Below are positions 26,653 through 36,059 of a DNA stretch of 64,000 nucleotides, piece after piece. The stretch is from Corynebacterium atrinae. GTDB taxonomy: Bacteria > Actinomycetota > Actinomycetes > Mycobacteriales > Mycobacteriaceae. Numbering within the stretch: the first letter of the stretch is position 1; every line of letters starts with the position of its first letter. Location: assembly GCF_030408455.1 (NCBI RefSeq), contig NZ_CP046977.1:1240001-1304000 (forward strand), written 5' to 3'. A model generated the notes under the pieces. That model saw nothing but the letters and a program-made list of their open reading frames with translations, ran no database searches and had not been told where the DNA came from. The position numbers and the translations under genes were made by a program.

Positions 26653-28031
26653 GCGTGGAACTCCTTGGCTTCCTCATCGGTCACTGGGGTGATAATGACT
26701 TTGTCTACCCGGCGGTCCTCCATGACCGTAACGCGGGCAATCCATCGGCCGTCGTAGCCCGTCTCAAACTCAGCGCGAGCGGGATTATCGGCCTCCGGGA
26801 GGAGGACCAGGTCGCCCACCCGAGGAATCCGCCCCAGCGTGGTCATGAACAAGCCACCAAGGGTTTCATAGGGCCCATCCGGGGCGGTGTAGCCGACGCG
26901 CTGGGTCAGCTCGTCAATGCGAACCAGGCCCGAGACCTCCCAGGAGGAGCCGAAGGCCTGGAAGTCACGTTCGGCCTCCGCGTCGTCGTGTTCGTCGTAG
27001 ACCTCTCCGAGGATTTCCTCGACAACGTCTTCGATGGTGACCAACCCGGCGGTGCCCCCGTATTCATCGGCGACGAGGACGACCTGGGAGCCCGCGGAAC
27101 GCACGGCGTTGAGGACAGCGTCGCCATCAAGCGTGTCGGGGACAATAGGCACCGCACGGCACAGCGAGCCGACCGTCGTGGTTGAACGCAACTCCCGGGG
27201 GACGGAAAAGGCATCCTTGACGTGGACCACACCAGCCGTGTCGTCGAGATCGCCGCGGACCACCGGGAAGCGGGAGTGCCCAGACTCCAGGGCCAAGGCG
27301 ATGAGGTCGTCGACAGTATCGTCCACCCCCAGGGAATCGATAGTGGAGCGGGGGGTCATGAACTCGGTGGCAATGGCATCACCAAACTGCAAGGACCGAT
27401 CAATGACCTCCGCCGTGTCAATGTCGAGGCCCCCGTGCTCGGCGGAGTTGCGTACCAACGTACCGAGCTCTTGGGAGGAACGAGCGGAGGCCAGTTCGTC
27501 CGCGGGCTCGAAACCGAGCTTGCGGACGATGAAATTAGCCGAGCGATTCATGGCCACGATAAACCATTTAAACACCACGTTAAAGGCATTAACCGGGTGG
27601 ACAACGACGCGCGCGGTATGCAGCGGCTGGGTGATCGCGATGTTCTTAGGCACCAACTCACCGAAGACCATGGACAAGAACGTGGCGACGATAAGCGCCA
27701 ACACCAACGCGACGGCCGATGATGAGGCCTCGGTTAGGCCCACCAGCTCCAGCAGGGGAGTGAAGTAGCGGGCGAGGATCGGCTCCGCCAGGAAACCCGT
27801 CGCCAGCGTGGTCACGGTGATGCCCAGCTGGGCCCCCGACAAGACAAATGAGAGGTTGCCGTAGTCGCGTTGGACAGCCAGGGCGCTGCGGTCGCCCTTA
27901 TCGCGAGCGTGGTTGTCCACCGTGGAACGTTCCATGCCGGTGAGGGCGAATTCAATGGCGACAAACAAGCCGGTCGACGCCGTGAGCGCCACGAACCCTA
28001 GAAGGGAGAGGATGCTGAGGAATATGTCCAT
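26649..28031 (-). CDS. CNNM/CBS/CorC_HlyC-domain membrane protein
   Basis: 460 residues: CNNM transmembrane domain (1-200), CBS pair (about 210-340, including VADEYGGTAGLVTIEDVVEEI) and a C-terminal CorC_HlyC FAD-like fold (about 355-445, SSWEVSGLVRIDEL). Expected role: Mg2+ homeostasis at the cytoplasmic membrane. It is the first gene of a two-gene tandem with the shorter CNNM protein, a duplication common in corynebacteria. Confidence 0.9.
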   Translation of the reverse strand: MDIFLSILSLLGFVALTASTGLFVAIEFALTGMERSTVDNHARDKGDRSALAVQRDYGNLSFVLSGAQLGITVTTLATGFLAEPILARYFTPLLELVGLTEASSSAVALVLALIVATFLSMVFGELVPKNIAITQPLHTARVVVHPVNAFNVVFKWFIVAMNRSANFIVRKLGFEPADELASARSSQELGTLVRNSAEHGGLDIDTAEVIDRSLQFGDAIATEFMTPRSTIDSLGVDDTVDDLIALALESGHSRFPVVRGDLDDTAGVVHVKDAFSVPRELRSTTTVGSLCRAVPIVPDTLDGDAVLNAVRSAGSQVVLVADEYGGTAGLVTIEDVVEEILGEVYDEHDDAEAERDFQAFGSSWEVSGLVRIDELTQRVGYTAPDGPYETLGGLFMTTLGRIPRVGDLVLLPEADNPARAEFETGYDGRWIARVTVMEDRRVDKVIITPVTDEEAKEFHA

Positions 28032-28054
28032 GGAGGTCTATCTCGTCAGGGAAT

Positions 28055-29332
28055 TTAGGAGGATCGGCGACTACGATTGCCGTGGCCTTGCGGCCGACCG
28101 CCACGCTGCTTCGGGGCCGAGCCGCGACGTCGGGGCTGCTGCTGGCCCACTGGGAGCAATGATTTGCCTGACGGCGTGCGCGCGCCGGTGATCTTGGCCA
28201 ACACATCCGCATCCGCGGTGACCGAGATCTCCTTCGCCTTCACGCCCGCCTTGCGCATGAGGGCTTCGACTTCCTTACGCTGCTCATCCATCACCAGGGT
28301 GACCACGGTTCCGGAGGTACCAGCGCGCGCCGTGCGTCCCGCCCGGTGGAGGTAGGCCTTGTGCTCGGCGGGAGGGTCCACGTGGACGACCAACGAGACA
28401 TCATCGATGTCGATACCGCGGGCAGCGATATCAGTTGCCACGAGGACGGGAACAGAGCCATCGGCGAAGCCGACGAGTGCGTTGGTGCGGGTCGACTGCC
28501 CCTTATCGCCGTGCAAGCCGGCGGCATTGATGCCGACGCGTCGGAGCTTCTTCACCAACCGATCAACACCGTGCTTCGTCCGCATGAACATGATCGTCTT
28601 GCCCTCGCGAGCGGCGATGCGTTCGATGACACTATGACGGGAATCCCGGTCGCCGACAAGCAAGCGGAAATGAGTCATGGTGTCCACACTGGCGGAGACC
28701 GGTGCGGTCGAGTGAGTGACCGGGTCGTGCATGTAGCGATCGATGAGCTTTTGCACATCGCCGTCCAGTGTTGCGGAGAAAAGCAAGCGCTGCCCATTCT
28801 TCGGCGTGCGATCCATGAGGCGACGTACCTGGGGGAGAAAACCCATGTCGGCCATCTGGTCGGCCTCGTCGAGCGCGGCCACGGCAACCTCGTCGAAGAA
28901 GAGCTTGCCCTGATCGAGGAGATCCTGTGCGCGACCCGGGGTGGCCACGAGCAGATCCACCGGAGAAGCCAGGGAACGAATGTGCCGATTGATGTTGACA
29001 CCGCCGACGACGTCGAGCACCCGCAGTCCCAGGGCAGCGGCGGGCTCCTCCAGGCGCTCGCGGACCTGAGCGGCCAACTCGCGCGTCGGGGTAAGCACGA
29101 TGGCGCGCGGGTGACCGGGGCGAGAAGCCCCTGACTCTGAGAGACGAGTGAGCATGGGCAGGCCGAAGGTGAAGGTCTTGCCCGAGCCGGTGGGTCCACG
29201 GCCAAGGACATCCCGCCCAGCCAGGGCATCGGGGATAGCCGCTTCCTGGATGGGGAAAGGCTCGGTGATGCCCTGCCGCTGAAGTTCTCTCACGATGGGA
29301 AGGGGCAGGCCGAGGTCCTTGAATGTGGTCAT
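28055..29332 (-). CDS. DEAD-box RNA helicase (RhlE-like)
   Basis: 425 residues with Q motif (PFPIQEAAIP), motif I GRGPTGSGKT (44-53), motif II DEAD (near 154), SATLDGDV (motif III) and HRAGRTARAG (motif VI). The C-terminus is a basic Arg/Gly/Gln-rich tail suited to RNA binding. Likely role: RNA or ribosome remodelling. ATG 29332 was chosen as MTTFKDLGL; the longer frame would overlap the divergent end of gnd. Confidence 0.92.
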   Translation of the reverse strand: MTTFKDLGLPLPIVRELQRQGITEPFPIQEAAIPDALAGRDVLGRGPTGSGKTFTFGLPMLTRLSESGASRPGHPRAIVLTPTRELAAQVRERLEEPAAALGLRVLDVVGGVNINRHIRSLASPVDLLVATPGRAQDLLDQGKLFFDEVAVAALDEADQMADMGFLPQVRRLMDRTPKNGQRLLFSATLDGDVQKLIDRYMHDPVTHSTAPVSASVDTMTHFRLLVGDRDSRHSVIERIAAREGKTIMFMRTKHGVDRLVKKLRRVGINAAGLHGDKGQSTRTNALVGFADGSVPVLVATDIAARGIDIDDVSLVVHVDPPAEHKAYLHRAGRTARAGTSGTVVTLVMDEQRKEVEALMRKAGVKAKEISVTADADVLAKITGARTPSGKSLLPVGQQQPRRRGSAPKQRGGRPQGHGNRSRRSS

Positions 29333-29388
29333 TGGCTTCACTGTAGTACCTGGCCGCCCAATATTCGGTATCCCAAACCTATGTGGGT

Positions 29389-30852
29389 CTAGGTGAGGAT
29401 TTCCGTGCGATCGCCCGACCACAAGGTGTGGAAGGCACCCGGCTTATCCACGCGGCCGTAGGTGTGAGCACCGAAGAAGTCACGCTGCGCCTGGATGAGG
29501 GCGGCGGGCAGACGCTTGGCCCGCAGGCTGTCGTAGTAGGACAACGAGGAGGCGAAGACCGGAACCGGCAGTCCGAGTTGGGTAGCCACGACGATGACGC
29601 GCCGCCACGAGTCGATCAAGCCCTCAAGCTCACCCGTGAAGTAGGGGTCAAGCAACAGCGACGGCAATGCCGGATTGCGGTCGTAGGCTTCGACGATGCG
29701 GTTGAGGAACTTGGCTCGGATAATGCAACCGCCGCGCCAAATGGTCGCCAGGTCGCGGGGGTCTACGTCCCAGTCGTGCTCGTCGGAGCCAGCCTTGATC
29801 TCATCGAAACCCTGGGCGTAGGCGACGAACTTCGAGGCGTAGAGGGCGCGGCGGACGTCCTCAACGAACTGTTCCTTATCTATCCCCATGGACTCGAAGG
29901 TGGCCAGTTCCCCGGAAGGGAGCACGCCTTGCGCCGCGGCGCGCTGATCGAGGGACGAGGACAGTGCGCGGGCGAACACGGCCTCGCCGATGGCGGTGAC
30001 GGGGATACCCAGGTCGAGGGCCTCCTTGACGGTCCATCGACCTGTGCCCTTTTGACCGGCGGCGTCCACGACGACGTCGACAAGCGGCTTTCCGGTTTCG
30101 GCATCGACCTGCTTGAGTACCTCAGCGGTGATCTCAATGAGGTAGGACTCCAGCTCACCCTTGTTCCAGGTGGAGAAGATCTCCGACAACTGGGCGGGTT
30201 CGATGCCAGCGGCGTAGCGGAGGAGCTGGTAGGCCTCGCCGATGACCTGCATGTCGGCGTATTCGATGCCGTTGTGCACCATCTTGACGTAATGGCCGGC
30301 ACCGTCCGGGCCGATGTGGGTCACGCACGGGGTGCCATCGACGTTGGCGGCGATGGATTCCAGCAGCGGGCCGAGGGTCTCCCAGGACTCAATCGGGCCA
30401 CCGGGCATGATGGAGGGTCCGGTGAGGGCACCTTCCTCGCCGCCCGAGATGCCCGCGCCGACGAAGTGACGGTTGCGCTCTGCCATCTCCTTCTCACGCC
30501 GGATGGTGTCGGTGTACAGCGCGTTTCCGCCATCAATGATGATGTCGCCGTCGTCCATGGCATCGGCGAGCTGGTTGATCACAGCGTCAGTCGCCGGGCC
30601 GGCCTGAACCATGATGATGGCCTTGCGGGGGCGTTCGAGGGAAGCAACAAAATCCTCGATGGTCTCGGAGGGAATGAAGTTGCCTTCGTCGCCGTGCTCT
30701 GCGATGAGAGCCCGGGTCTTTTCCGGACTGCGATTAAAAACCGCGACGGTGTGCCCCTTGTGGGCGAAGTTGCGGGCGAGGTTGGAACCCATAACAGCGA
30801 GGCCGACGACACCGATCTGGGCGAGTGATTCGGGTGATTCAGGAGTGCTCAT
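29389..30852 (-). CDS. gnd: 6-phosphogluconate dehydrogenase (decarboxylating)
   Basis: 487 residues, the length of long-form Gnd. It has an N-terminal Rossmann motif (GLAVMGSNLARNFAHKGH), the substrate-binding motif VGAGISGGEEGAL and the catalytic Lys region GAGHYVKMVHNGIEY. It converts 6-phosphogluconate to ribulose 5-phosphate with NADPH formation in the oxidative pentose phosphate pathway. The gene is divergent from the thioesterase gene. Confidence 0.96.
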   Translation of the reverse strand: MSTPESPESLAQIGVVGLAVMGSNLARNFAHKGHTVAVFNRSPEKTRALIAEHGDEGNFIPSETIEDFVASLERPRKAIIMVQAGPATDAVINQLADAMDDGDIIIDGGNALYTDTIRREKEMAERNRHFVGAGISGGEEGALTGPSIMPGGPIESWETLGPLLESIAANVDGTPCVTHIGPDGAGHYVKMVHNGIEYADMQVIGEAYQLLRYAAGIEPAQLSEIFSTWNKGELESYLIEITAEVLKQVDAETGKPLVDVVVDAAGQKGTGRWTVKEALDLGIPVTAIGEAVFARALSSSLDQRAAAQGVLPSGELATFESMGIDKEQFVEDVRRALYASKFVAYAQGFDEIKAGSDEHDWDVDPRDLATIWRGGCIIRAKFLNRIVEAYDRNPALPSLLLDPYFTGELEGLIDSWRRVIVVATQLGLPVPVFASSLSYYDSLRAKRLPAALIQAQRDFFGAHTYGRVDKPGAFHTLWSGDRTEILT

Positions 30853-30951
30853 GGTTGCTCACTTTACGCGCCGACCCGCTGTGAGGTAACTGGAGAGGAC
30901 GATTCACCGCCGATCGGTCGTCGCCCAGCTGCGCCGCTAAGCTCGGTGGCC

Positions 30952-31413
30952 ATGACGAGCTCACAGGAATTCAGCTACACAGACCTCTTCCGTTTGAAGG
31001 GCACCGGGCGCTCATTGGATGCGGCCATGCTCGAGGTAGTCAACGCCCAGAAGGGTGGACTCGATGCCCACCTCGGGGTGCGCTACACCCAGATCGCCGA
31101 CGGACGTGTCCGGGCAACCCTCGACGTCGGCGAGCATCTGCTCCAGCCTGCTGGCTTGGTCAACGGTGGAGTGTTCTGTGCCCTCGCCGAGTCCGTTGGA
31201 AGTTTAGCTGGATTGGTCTCAGCTGGCGCACCAGTGGTGGGTGTAAATAATTCAACAGACTTTATCGACGCCGTCCGCACAGGGTCCATCGATGCAAAGG
31301 CAACACCAATCCAACTGGGTGGACGCACCCAATTGTGGGAAGTGCTGATGATGAACCAGGGTCGGCTAGTGGCTCGTTCGACGCTGCGGACGATGGTGTT
31401 GCGTGGCTCCTGA
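30952..31413 (+). CDS. PaaI-type hotdog thioesterase
   Basis: 153 residues of the hotdog fold (PaaI/YbdB type), with the family signature around LLQPAGLVNGGVFCALAES and the C-terminal strand GRTQLWEVLMMNQ. It is expected to hydrolyse an acyl-CoA thioester in the cytosol; the acyl group is unknown. ATG 30952 was preferred to the GTG two codons earlier because a -10-like TAAGCT ends only 10 nt upstream. Confidence 0.83.
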   Translation: MTSSQEFSYTDLFRLKGTGRSLDAAMLEVVNAQKGGLDAHLGVRYTQIADGRVRATLDVGEHLLQPAGLVNGGVFCALAESVGSLAGLVSAGAPVVGVNNSTDFIDAVRTGSIDAKATPIQLGGRTQLWEVLMMNQGRLVARSTLRTMVLRGS

Positions 31414-31650
31414 ACGGCTAGTTTGCAAACCTGTAAATAGATACAAGTGACGAATCAATGTGGCTGGACAGTTAATATCGCTAGACGTTCGCCGGAGAAT
31501 GTTACGGTAGGCCCGGAACGGGGGAACGTATAGGTATACAACAGCCACGGCGCCACCGGGGAGAGTTGTGCTGTTCCCCGGATTAAGTGAGTCATCCCGA
31601 CTTAATGTATCGATATATCGCGGTCAAGGTGACGAATGTGTACAAGTGGC
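31414..31650. other. Structured convergent intergenic region
   Basis: 237 bp between two gene 3' ends with no credible gene. It holds two adjacent perfect hairpins, CCGGGGA/TCCCCGG (31556-31581) and ATTAAGT/ACTTAAT (31582-31606). The palindrome CGATATATCG (31611-31620) follows, and near-repeats of CAAGTGACGAAT occur near each end. It could act as terminators or encode a small RNA. Confidence 0.45.
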
Positions 31651-32700
31651 TTATAGCCAGTCGTTGCGCCGGAACCAATAGAAGGCGATGACCATGAACG
31701 CCAAGATGACACCGAGGACTATGTAGTAGCCGTACTCCCACTTCAGCTCGGGCATGTTCTCAAAGTTCATGCCGTAAATCCCGGCGATGAGGGTGGGGCC
31801 GGCGGCCATACCAACAACTGCGGAGATGGTGCGCATATCGGTGTTTTGCTGCATGGTTATCTTGGCCACCGAAGCGTCGATGAGGGCGGAAAGGCGCTCA
31901 TCGTAGCCCCCAATCTGGTCTTTAACGCTGAGTTCGTGGTCGAGGATATCGCGGAAGTAGCTGCGCACTTGCTTAGGCAACAGGTCCTTGTTGTCGGTGA
32001 TAAGCATTCTCAAAGCGGGGCCCAGCGGGTCCGTCGAATGCCGCATCTCTAGGATTTCTCGCTTGTACCAGTAGATCTGCTCGACGTTGAAGCGGGAGCC
32101 GGGGGTGAACACTTCCTCTTCCAGCGCGTCGACTTCCACGCCGAGGAGGTCGGAAATGCGACTGTATTCGTCGACAAGGTAGTCGGCGGCGCGCCACGCC
32201 AGCGTGGAGGGGCCGAGGGCGTAGATCTCGGGGTCGTCGATAAGGATGTCGGACAAGTCAGGGAGTTTAGCGCTGTGGCGGACGGTAATGATGAAGTCCT
32301 TTCCGATGAGGATTTGGACTTCACCGGTTTCGATGATTTCACGGGAGTCTCTGACCTTTTCCTCCTCGGAGTAGCGGATGGAGCGCACGACCATGAACAA
32401 CTGGTCGTCGTAACGCTCAACCTTCGGCCGCTGATGGGCTGTGACGGCATCCTCGACGATGAGGGGATGGATCCCAAATTCCTCCGCCACGCGCTCCATC
32501 TGGGCCTCGTCCGGCTCGTGCAGACCGAGCCAGACGAACCCGCCCGGGTGTTCCTTCGCCTCCGTAAGCGCCGAGGAGGGGACGTACTCGCCGGGGAGCC
32601 TGCGTCCGTCGACGAAGACCCGACAGTGGTCAATGGCCCGCTCGACGGGCACCCGGAGGCGGGAACCGGGCGATTTGGGCGAGGGAGGCGACGGTGCCAT
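31651..32700 (-). CDS. corA: CorA-type Mg2+/Co2+ transporter
   Basis: 349 residues: a large cytoplasmic alpha/beta domain, then two C-terminal membrane helices. The CorA signature YGMNF lies near 308-312 at the end of the first helix, and the protein ends in RRNDWL. It forms a pentameric Mg2+ channel in the cytoplasmic membrane. The Pro/Ser-rich first 15 residues are probably disordered. Confidence 0.94.
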   Translation of the reverse strand: MAPSPPSPKSPGSRLRVPVERAIDHCRVFVDGRRLPGEYVPSSALTEAKEHPGGFVWLGLHEPDEAQMERVAEEFGIHPLIVEDAVTAHQRPKVERYDDQLFMVVRSIRYSEEEKVRDSREIIETGEVQILIGKDFIITVRHSAKLPDLSDILIDDPEIYALGPSTLAWRAADYLVDEYSRISDLLGVEVDALEEEVFTPGSRFNVEQIYWYKREILEMRHSTDPLGPALRMLITDNKDLLPKQVRSYFRDILDHELSVKDQIGGYDERLSALIDASVAKITMQQNTDMRTISAVVGMAAGPTLIAGIYGMNFENMPELKWEYGYYIVLGVILAFMVIAFYWFRRNDWL

Positions 32701-32782
32701 AGCGCGGGTGTCTCCTTGGTCGGCATTGCGGAGGGGTCAACCGCCTTAGATTACCCGCCCCGTCTAGCGGAAGTCGCGAACC

Positions 32783-32788
32783 TATACT
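32783..32788 (+). promoter_or_regulatory. Leaderless promoter -10
   Basis: TATACT ends 6 nt before the ATG at 32795, placing the transcription start on or next to the start codon. No ribosome-binding site precedes this gene, consistent with leaderless translation. Confidence 0.55.
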
Positions 32789-32794
32789 GATTCC

Positions 32795-33382
32795 ATGCGC
32801 ACGTGGAGAGAGATAACGAACGCCAACCCCTCGCATTCGGAAAACTACGCGCGGCGGTGGCGTTCCTTAGTTGCCGAAGGGCAAGACATTAACGGGGAAG
32901 CACGGCTTATCGACGCCCTCGTACCCCGCCAGGCGCGCATTCTCGACGCTGGCTGCGGCACTGGCCGAGTGGGCGGCTACCTGGCAGCCCACGGCCATGA
33001 CGTTGTGGGCACCGATATCGACCCGCTCCTCATCGACTACGCCCGCCGCGACTACCCCAACGCCCGCTGGGAGGTAGGTGACCTCAGTGCCGACCCGATT
33101 CCGGAGGGCGGCTTCGATCTAGCTGTCTCGGCGGGCAACGTCATGGGATTCCTTGCTCCAGCAGGTCGCCGCGATGCCCTCGTGCACCTTACCCAGGCTC
33201 TCAAACCGGGCGGTCGCCTGGTTGTCGGTTTTGGTGCAGGCCGTGGCTGGGGCTTTGACGATTTCCTTGAGACTGCCAGCTCGGTCGGACTCAAGGCGGA
33301 GAACGTTTTTGAATCCTGGGAACTAGATCCCTTCGACGAAGAGTCGACGTTCCTCGTCGCGATCTTGCGGGCCGGGGAGTAG
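32795..33382 (+). CDS. Class I SAM-dependent methyltransferase
   Basis: 195 residues. Motif I is ILDAGCGTGRVGGYLAAHG (near 50-68) and motif II VVGTDIDPLLIDYA. The compact Methyltransf_25-like fold has no extra domain, so the substrate is unknown. It probably begins as a leaderless transcript. It runs convergently into the reductase gene. Confidence 0.82.
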   Translation: MRTWREITNANPSHSENYARRWRSLVAEGQDINGEARLIDALVPRQARILDAGCGTGRVGGYLAAHGHDVVGTDIDPLLIDYARRDYPNARWEVGDLSADPIPEGGFDLAVSAGNVMGFLAPAGRRDALVHLTQALKPGGRLVVGFGAGRGWGFDDFLETASSVGLKAENVFESWELDPFDEESTFLVAILRAGE

Positions 33383-33399
33383 CGATCGAAACCCTTGAC

Positions 33400-34575
33400 C
33401 TAGGAACCATCACCCTCCAGCGTGAAGCTCATCCCACCGGCCTCCAGCCGATCCACGTACGGTGCGCGGAGGGCCGTCGCGGGGGTGAGCAATCCGCCCG
33501 ATCCTCCGGGGTTGTGGAGTAGCGTCAGCGCTGCTTGACTCAGCATCATTGCGGTGACCTCGTATCCAGGGTCACCCAGAGCGGAGATGGTGCAGGTGAC
33601 TCGCCGGCCGGACTCGGTGAATCCGACGTGCCGGACGGTGAAACGGCCCTTCTTCCGGTCCATTTCGGAGGGGCCTTCTCCAGGGCTGGGAATCCAGCGT
33701 TGGGCGAATTTTTGCTGGACGACCCAGAACAGTCCGGCGGTGATTCCTGCAAGTCCGTACGCCCGGATTCGCCCCCATAGTCCCCGGCCGGTCGCCCATC
33801 GCTCGTGGTAGCGGAAGGAGCCGTAGGCGTGCTCGCGGAGAGAGTTGGAGCGGCGGACGATGCGGGTGTTGAACATGGACATGAAAAATGGACCGGACCA
33901 GCGGCCGTCGGCAAGCTTGGTTACGTCGAAGTCTTTCTCCAGTCCGTCGATGCGAGGCTCGGCGGAAGGGACGGGGGAGAGGGTGTAGGGGTTGTGGAGC
34001 AATCGAGCTTTTTCTCGATCCGTTCGGGCCTGGGCGGAGACGGCGCGCATGGAATCGATAGTGCCGCCGGAAATTCCGCCTTTGAGTTCCTCGACCACCA
34101 TGGTGACCTCGCGGAACGGCTCCCCGGCGTAGCGATGCAGGGCGAACACTCCCATGTCGGAGGGAACCGAGTCGAAGCCGCAGGAGGAAACAATTCGAGC
34201 GCCACTGCCGTGTGCAACTGCGTGGTATTTATCGATCATGTCGCGGATGAACAGGGCTTCGCCGCAGAGGTCGACGTAGTCGGTGCCAGCCTGAGCGCAA
34301 GCCCGCACTAGTTGTTCGCCCAGGCGGGTGTACGGTCCGACGCAAGAGATCACGACGGAGGTACGCGCCGCGAGCCTGGACATGTCGGCGGCATCGTGAG
34401 CATCGACGGTAATGATCTCCCAATCCTTACCAAGCTCGTCCCTCACCGCCTCGAGCTTGGCCGCATCGCGGCCAGAAAGGGCCACCCGCACGTCAGGGAC
34501 CGTCGCCAAGTAGTGGGCGGTGAGCCGGCCGACGAACCCGGTGGCCCCATGGACAACGATATCGATATCAGTCAT
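33400..34575 (-). CDS. Saccharopine dehydrogenase-like / trans-acting enoyl reductase family protein
   Basis: 391 residues. It starts MTDIDIVVHGATGFVGRLTA, an N-terminal Rossmann NAD(P)-binding fold, followed by SGRDAAKLEAV. The family includes mycobacterial trans-acting enoyl reductases (Rv2953-like) and saccharopine reductase-like proteins. It may reduce a lipid intermediate; in corynebacteria this is unproven. The ATG at 34575 was chosen; upstream codons would run into the thiD-tenA gene. Confidence 0.8.
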   Translation of the reverse strand: MTDIDIVVHGATGFVGRLTAHYLATVPDVRVALSGRDAAKLEAVRDELGKDWEIITVDAHDAADMSRLAARTSVVISCVGPYTRLGEQLVRACAQAGTDYVDLCGEALFIRDMIDKYHAVAHGSGARIVSSCGFDSVPSDMGVFALHRYAGEPFREVTMVVEELKGGISGGTIDSMRAVSAQARTDREKARLLHNPYTLSPVPSAEPRIDGLEKDFDVTKLADGRWSGPFFMSMFNTRIVRRSNSLREHAYGSFRYHERWATGRGLWGRIRAYGLAGITAGLFWVVQQKFAQRWIPSPGEGPSEMDRKKGRFTVRHVGFTESGRRVTCTISALGDPGYEVTAMMLSQAALTLLHNPGGSGGLLTPATALRAPYVDRLEAGGMSFTLEGDGS

Positions 34576-34598
34576 GCGCTCCAGCCTAGAGCTATCGG

Positions 34599-36059
34599 CT
34601 ACCAAGCCCGATCTGCCTGGGCGAAAAACTCCCGCTCGTGGGTGCAAGCAGTCAGATAGGCGCGGGTCGCGGCCTCGCGTTGCTGGTCGCTCGCCCGCGA
34701 CAGCATCCTTTCCACGTGGGCGATGGTGTCGATGGTGCCCTGAAGGAACACCTCGCTGCCAAACGTGGCTGTCCAGGGGTTGGTCGCACGCTGCTCGGCC
34801 TTGAGGTCGAGGGCGATTTCGGCGGTGAGCCAGTAGCGGGGTAGGCCAGCGGCGGCCCGGACAACCTCGTCGTCGACGGCGTTGGTGGCGATGAGGAAGT
34901 CCGCGTAGGCCATCGTGACGGGGGAGGGGGCGGACGTGGCCGACCAGCCGAGCTGAAGCCCGCGGCCGGGGGCTGCGAGCGTGGCCAGTGCGCGGCAGTA
35001 GCGGTCCGAAAACTGGGAGTGCTGGTCACCGTAGAAGTCGAAATCCTCGGCAGGTAGCGTTCCTGAGCGCAGGCCCCGGATGAAGGGCAGCTCCATGATT
35101 TCTGACCATACGTCGCCGGTCAGCCCCCACAGCTTGTTGGTGAAGGGCCCGGCGGGCGTCAGGCGCGGGGCAGGGGCCGGACGAGACGGCAGATGTACAT
35201 ATAAGTGTGGCCAAGGGGCGGTAGACGCCGCATCCGCTAATCGACGCCCGCGGTGCCCATGGTCCACCGGACCACGTCCGCTGCCGACGTCGAGGGCGTC
35301 GGCATGCATGATGGCTTCGTGGAGCCAGCGAGTCGACCAGGCCACGGCCTGCTCGACGCCGTTGCCAGCCCCGATCCGCGTTGCCACAGCGGAGGAGAGG
35401 GAGCAGCCGGTGCCGTGGGTGTTCTTGGTATCCACGCGAGGGCTGGGCACCCGGTGAACGTCTCCGGAGGGATGCACGACGGCGTTATCGGCGAGGGGAC
35501 CGGACAGGTGACCACCCTTCACGATGATCACCGTCCCCGAAGTCCGGGCGAGATCAGCGGCCTGCGCCACCGCGTCGTCGAAGGTCTCGGCTGGGTCCAG
35601 TTCCACGAGCACCGCCAGTTCCTGGAGATTCGGGGTAACAACGTCGACGTCGGCGACGAGCGCACGCACTGCCTCCTCGGCGGCTTCGTCGAGGAGTCGG
35701 TCGCCCGAGCTGGCCACCATCACCGGATCGAGAATGACGGGCCCGTGCCCGAATCGCCGCAGGGCGGCGCGGACGGTCTCGACCGTCTGGGCGTCGCCAA
35801 GCATTCCCACCTTGATCGCGTCGACGGTGACATCAGTGAACACCGCCTCCAGCTGATCAGCCAGGAATGCCGGAGGGGGAGTGAACACCGAGCGGACCCC
35901 GCGGGTGTTTTGAGACACGAGGGCTGTGACCACTGCCATCCCGTAGCCACCGGCCGCCATGATGGCCTTGAGGTCAGCCTGGATACCGGCGCCTCCGGTG
36001 GGATCGGTGCCAGCTATGGAAAGTATGCGGGGAATGAGGATTCTGTCGGGCACGGTCAC
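34599..36059 (-). CDS. thiD: Bifunctional ThiD-TenA fusion (HMP/HMP-P kinase with TenA domain)
   Basis: 486 residues. Residues ~1-265 are a ThiD kinase (SIAGTDPTGGAGIQADLKA near the N-terminus; KNTHGTGCSLSSA with the anion hole). Residues ~285-486 are a TenA-like helical domain. ThiD phosphorylates hydroxymethylpyrimidine twice for thiamine synthesis. TenA normally hydrolyses aminopyrimidines with a Cys in an LPCYW motif; here it reads LPRYWL (near 405), so hydrolase activity is doubtful. It overlaps thiM by 4 bp, so both are under the TPP riboswitch. Confidence 0.9.
   Translation of the reverse strand: MTVPDRILIPRILSIAGTDPTGGAGIQADLKAIMAAGGYGMAVVTALVSQNTRGVRSVFTPPPAFLADQLEAVFTDVTVDAIKVGMLGDAQTVETVRAALRRFGHGPVILDPVMVASSGDRLLDEAAEEAVRALVADVDVVTPNLQELAVLVELDPAETFDDAVAQAADLARTSGTVIIVKGGHLSGPLADNAVVHPSGDVHRVPSPRVDTKNTHGTGCSLSSAVATRIGAGNGVEQAVAWSTRWLHEAIMHADALDVGSGRGPVDHGHRGRRLADAASTAPWPHLYVHLPSRPAPAPRLTPAGPFTNKLWGLTGDVWSEIMELPFIRGLRSGTLPAEDFDFYGDQHSQFSDRYCRALATLAAPGRGLQLGWSATSAPSPVTMAYADFLIATNAVDDEVVRAAAGLPRYWLTAEIALDLKAEQRATNPWTATFGSEVFLQGTIDTIAHVERMLSRASDQQREAATRAYLTACTHEREFFAQADRAW

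Noticed and set aside
31515..31610. c-di-AMP (ydaO-type) riboswitch
   Set aside because: Only CGGGGGAAC resembles the consensus; the conserved downstream elements are missing and no gene follows in the right orientation.
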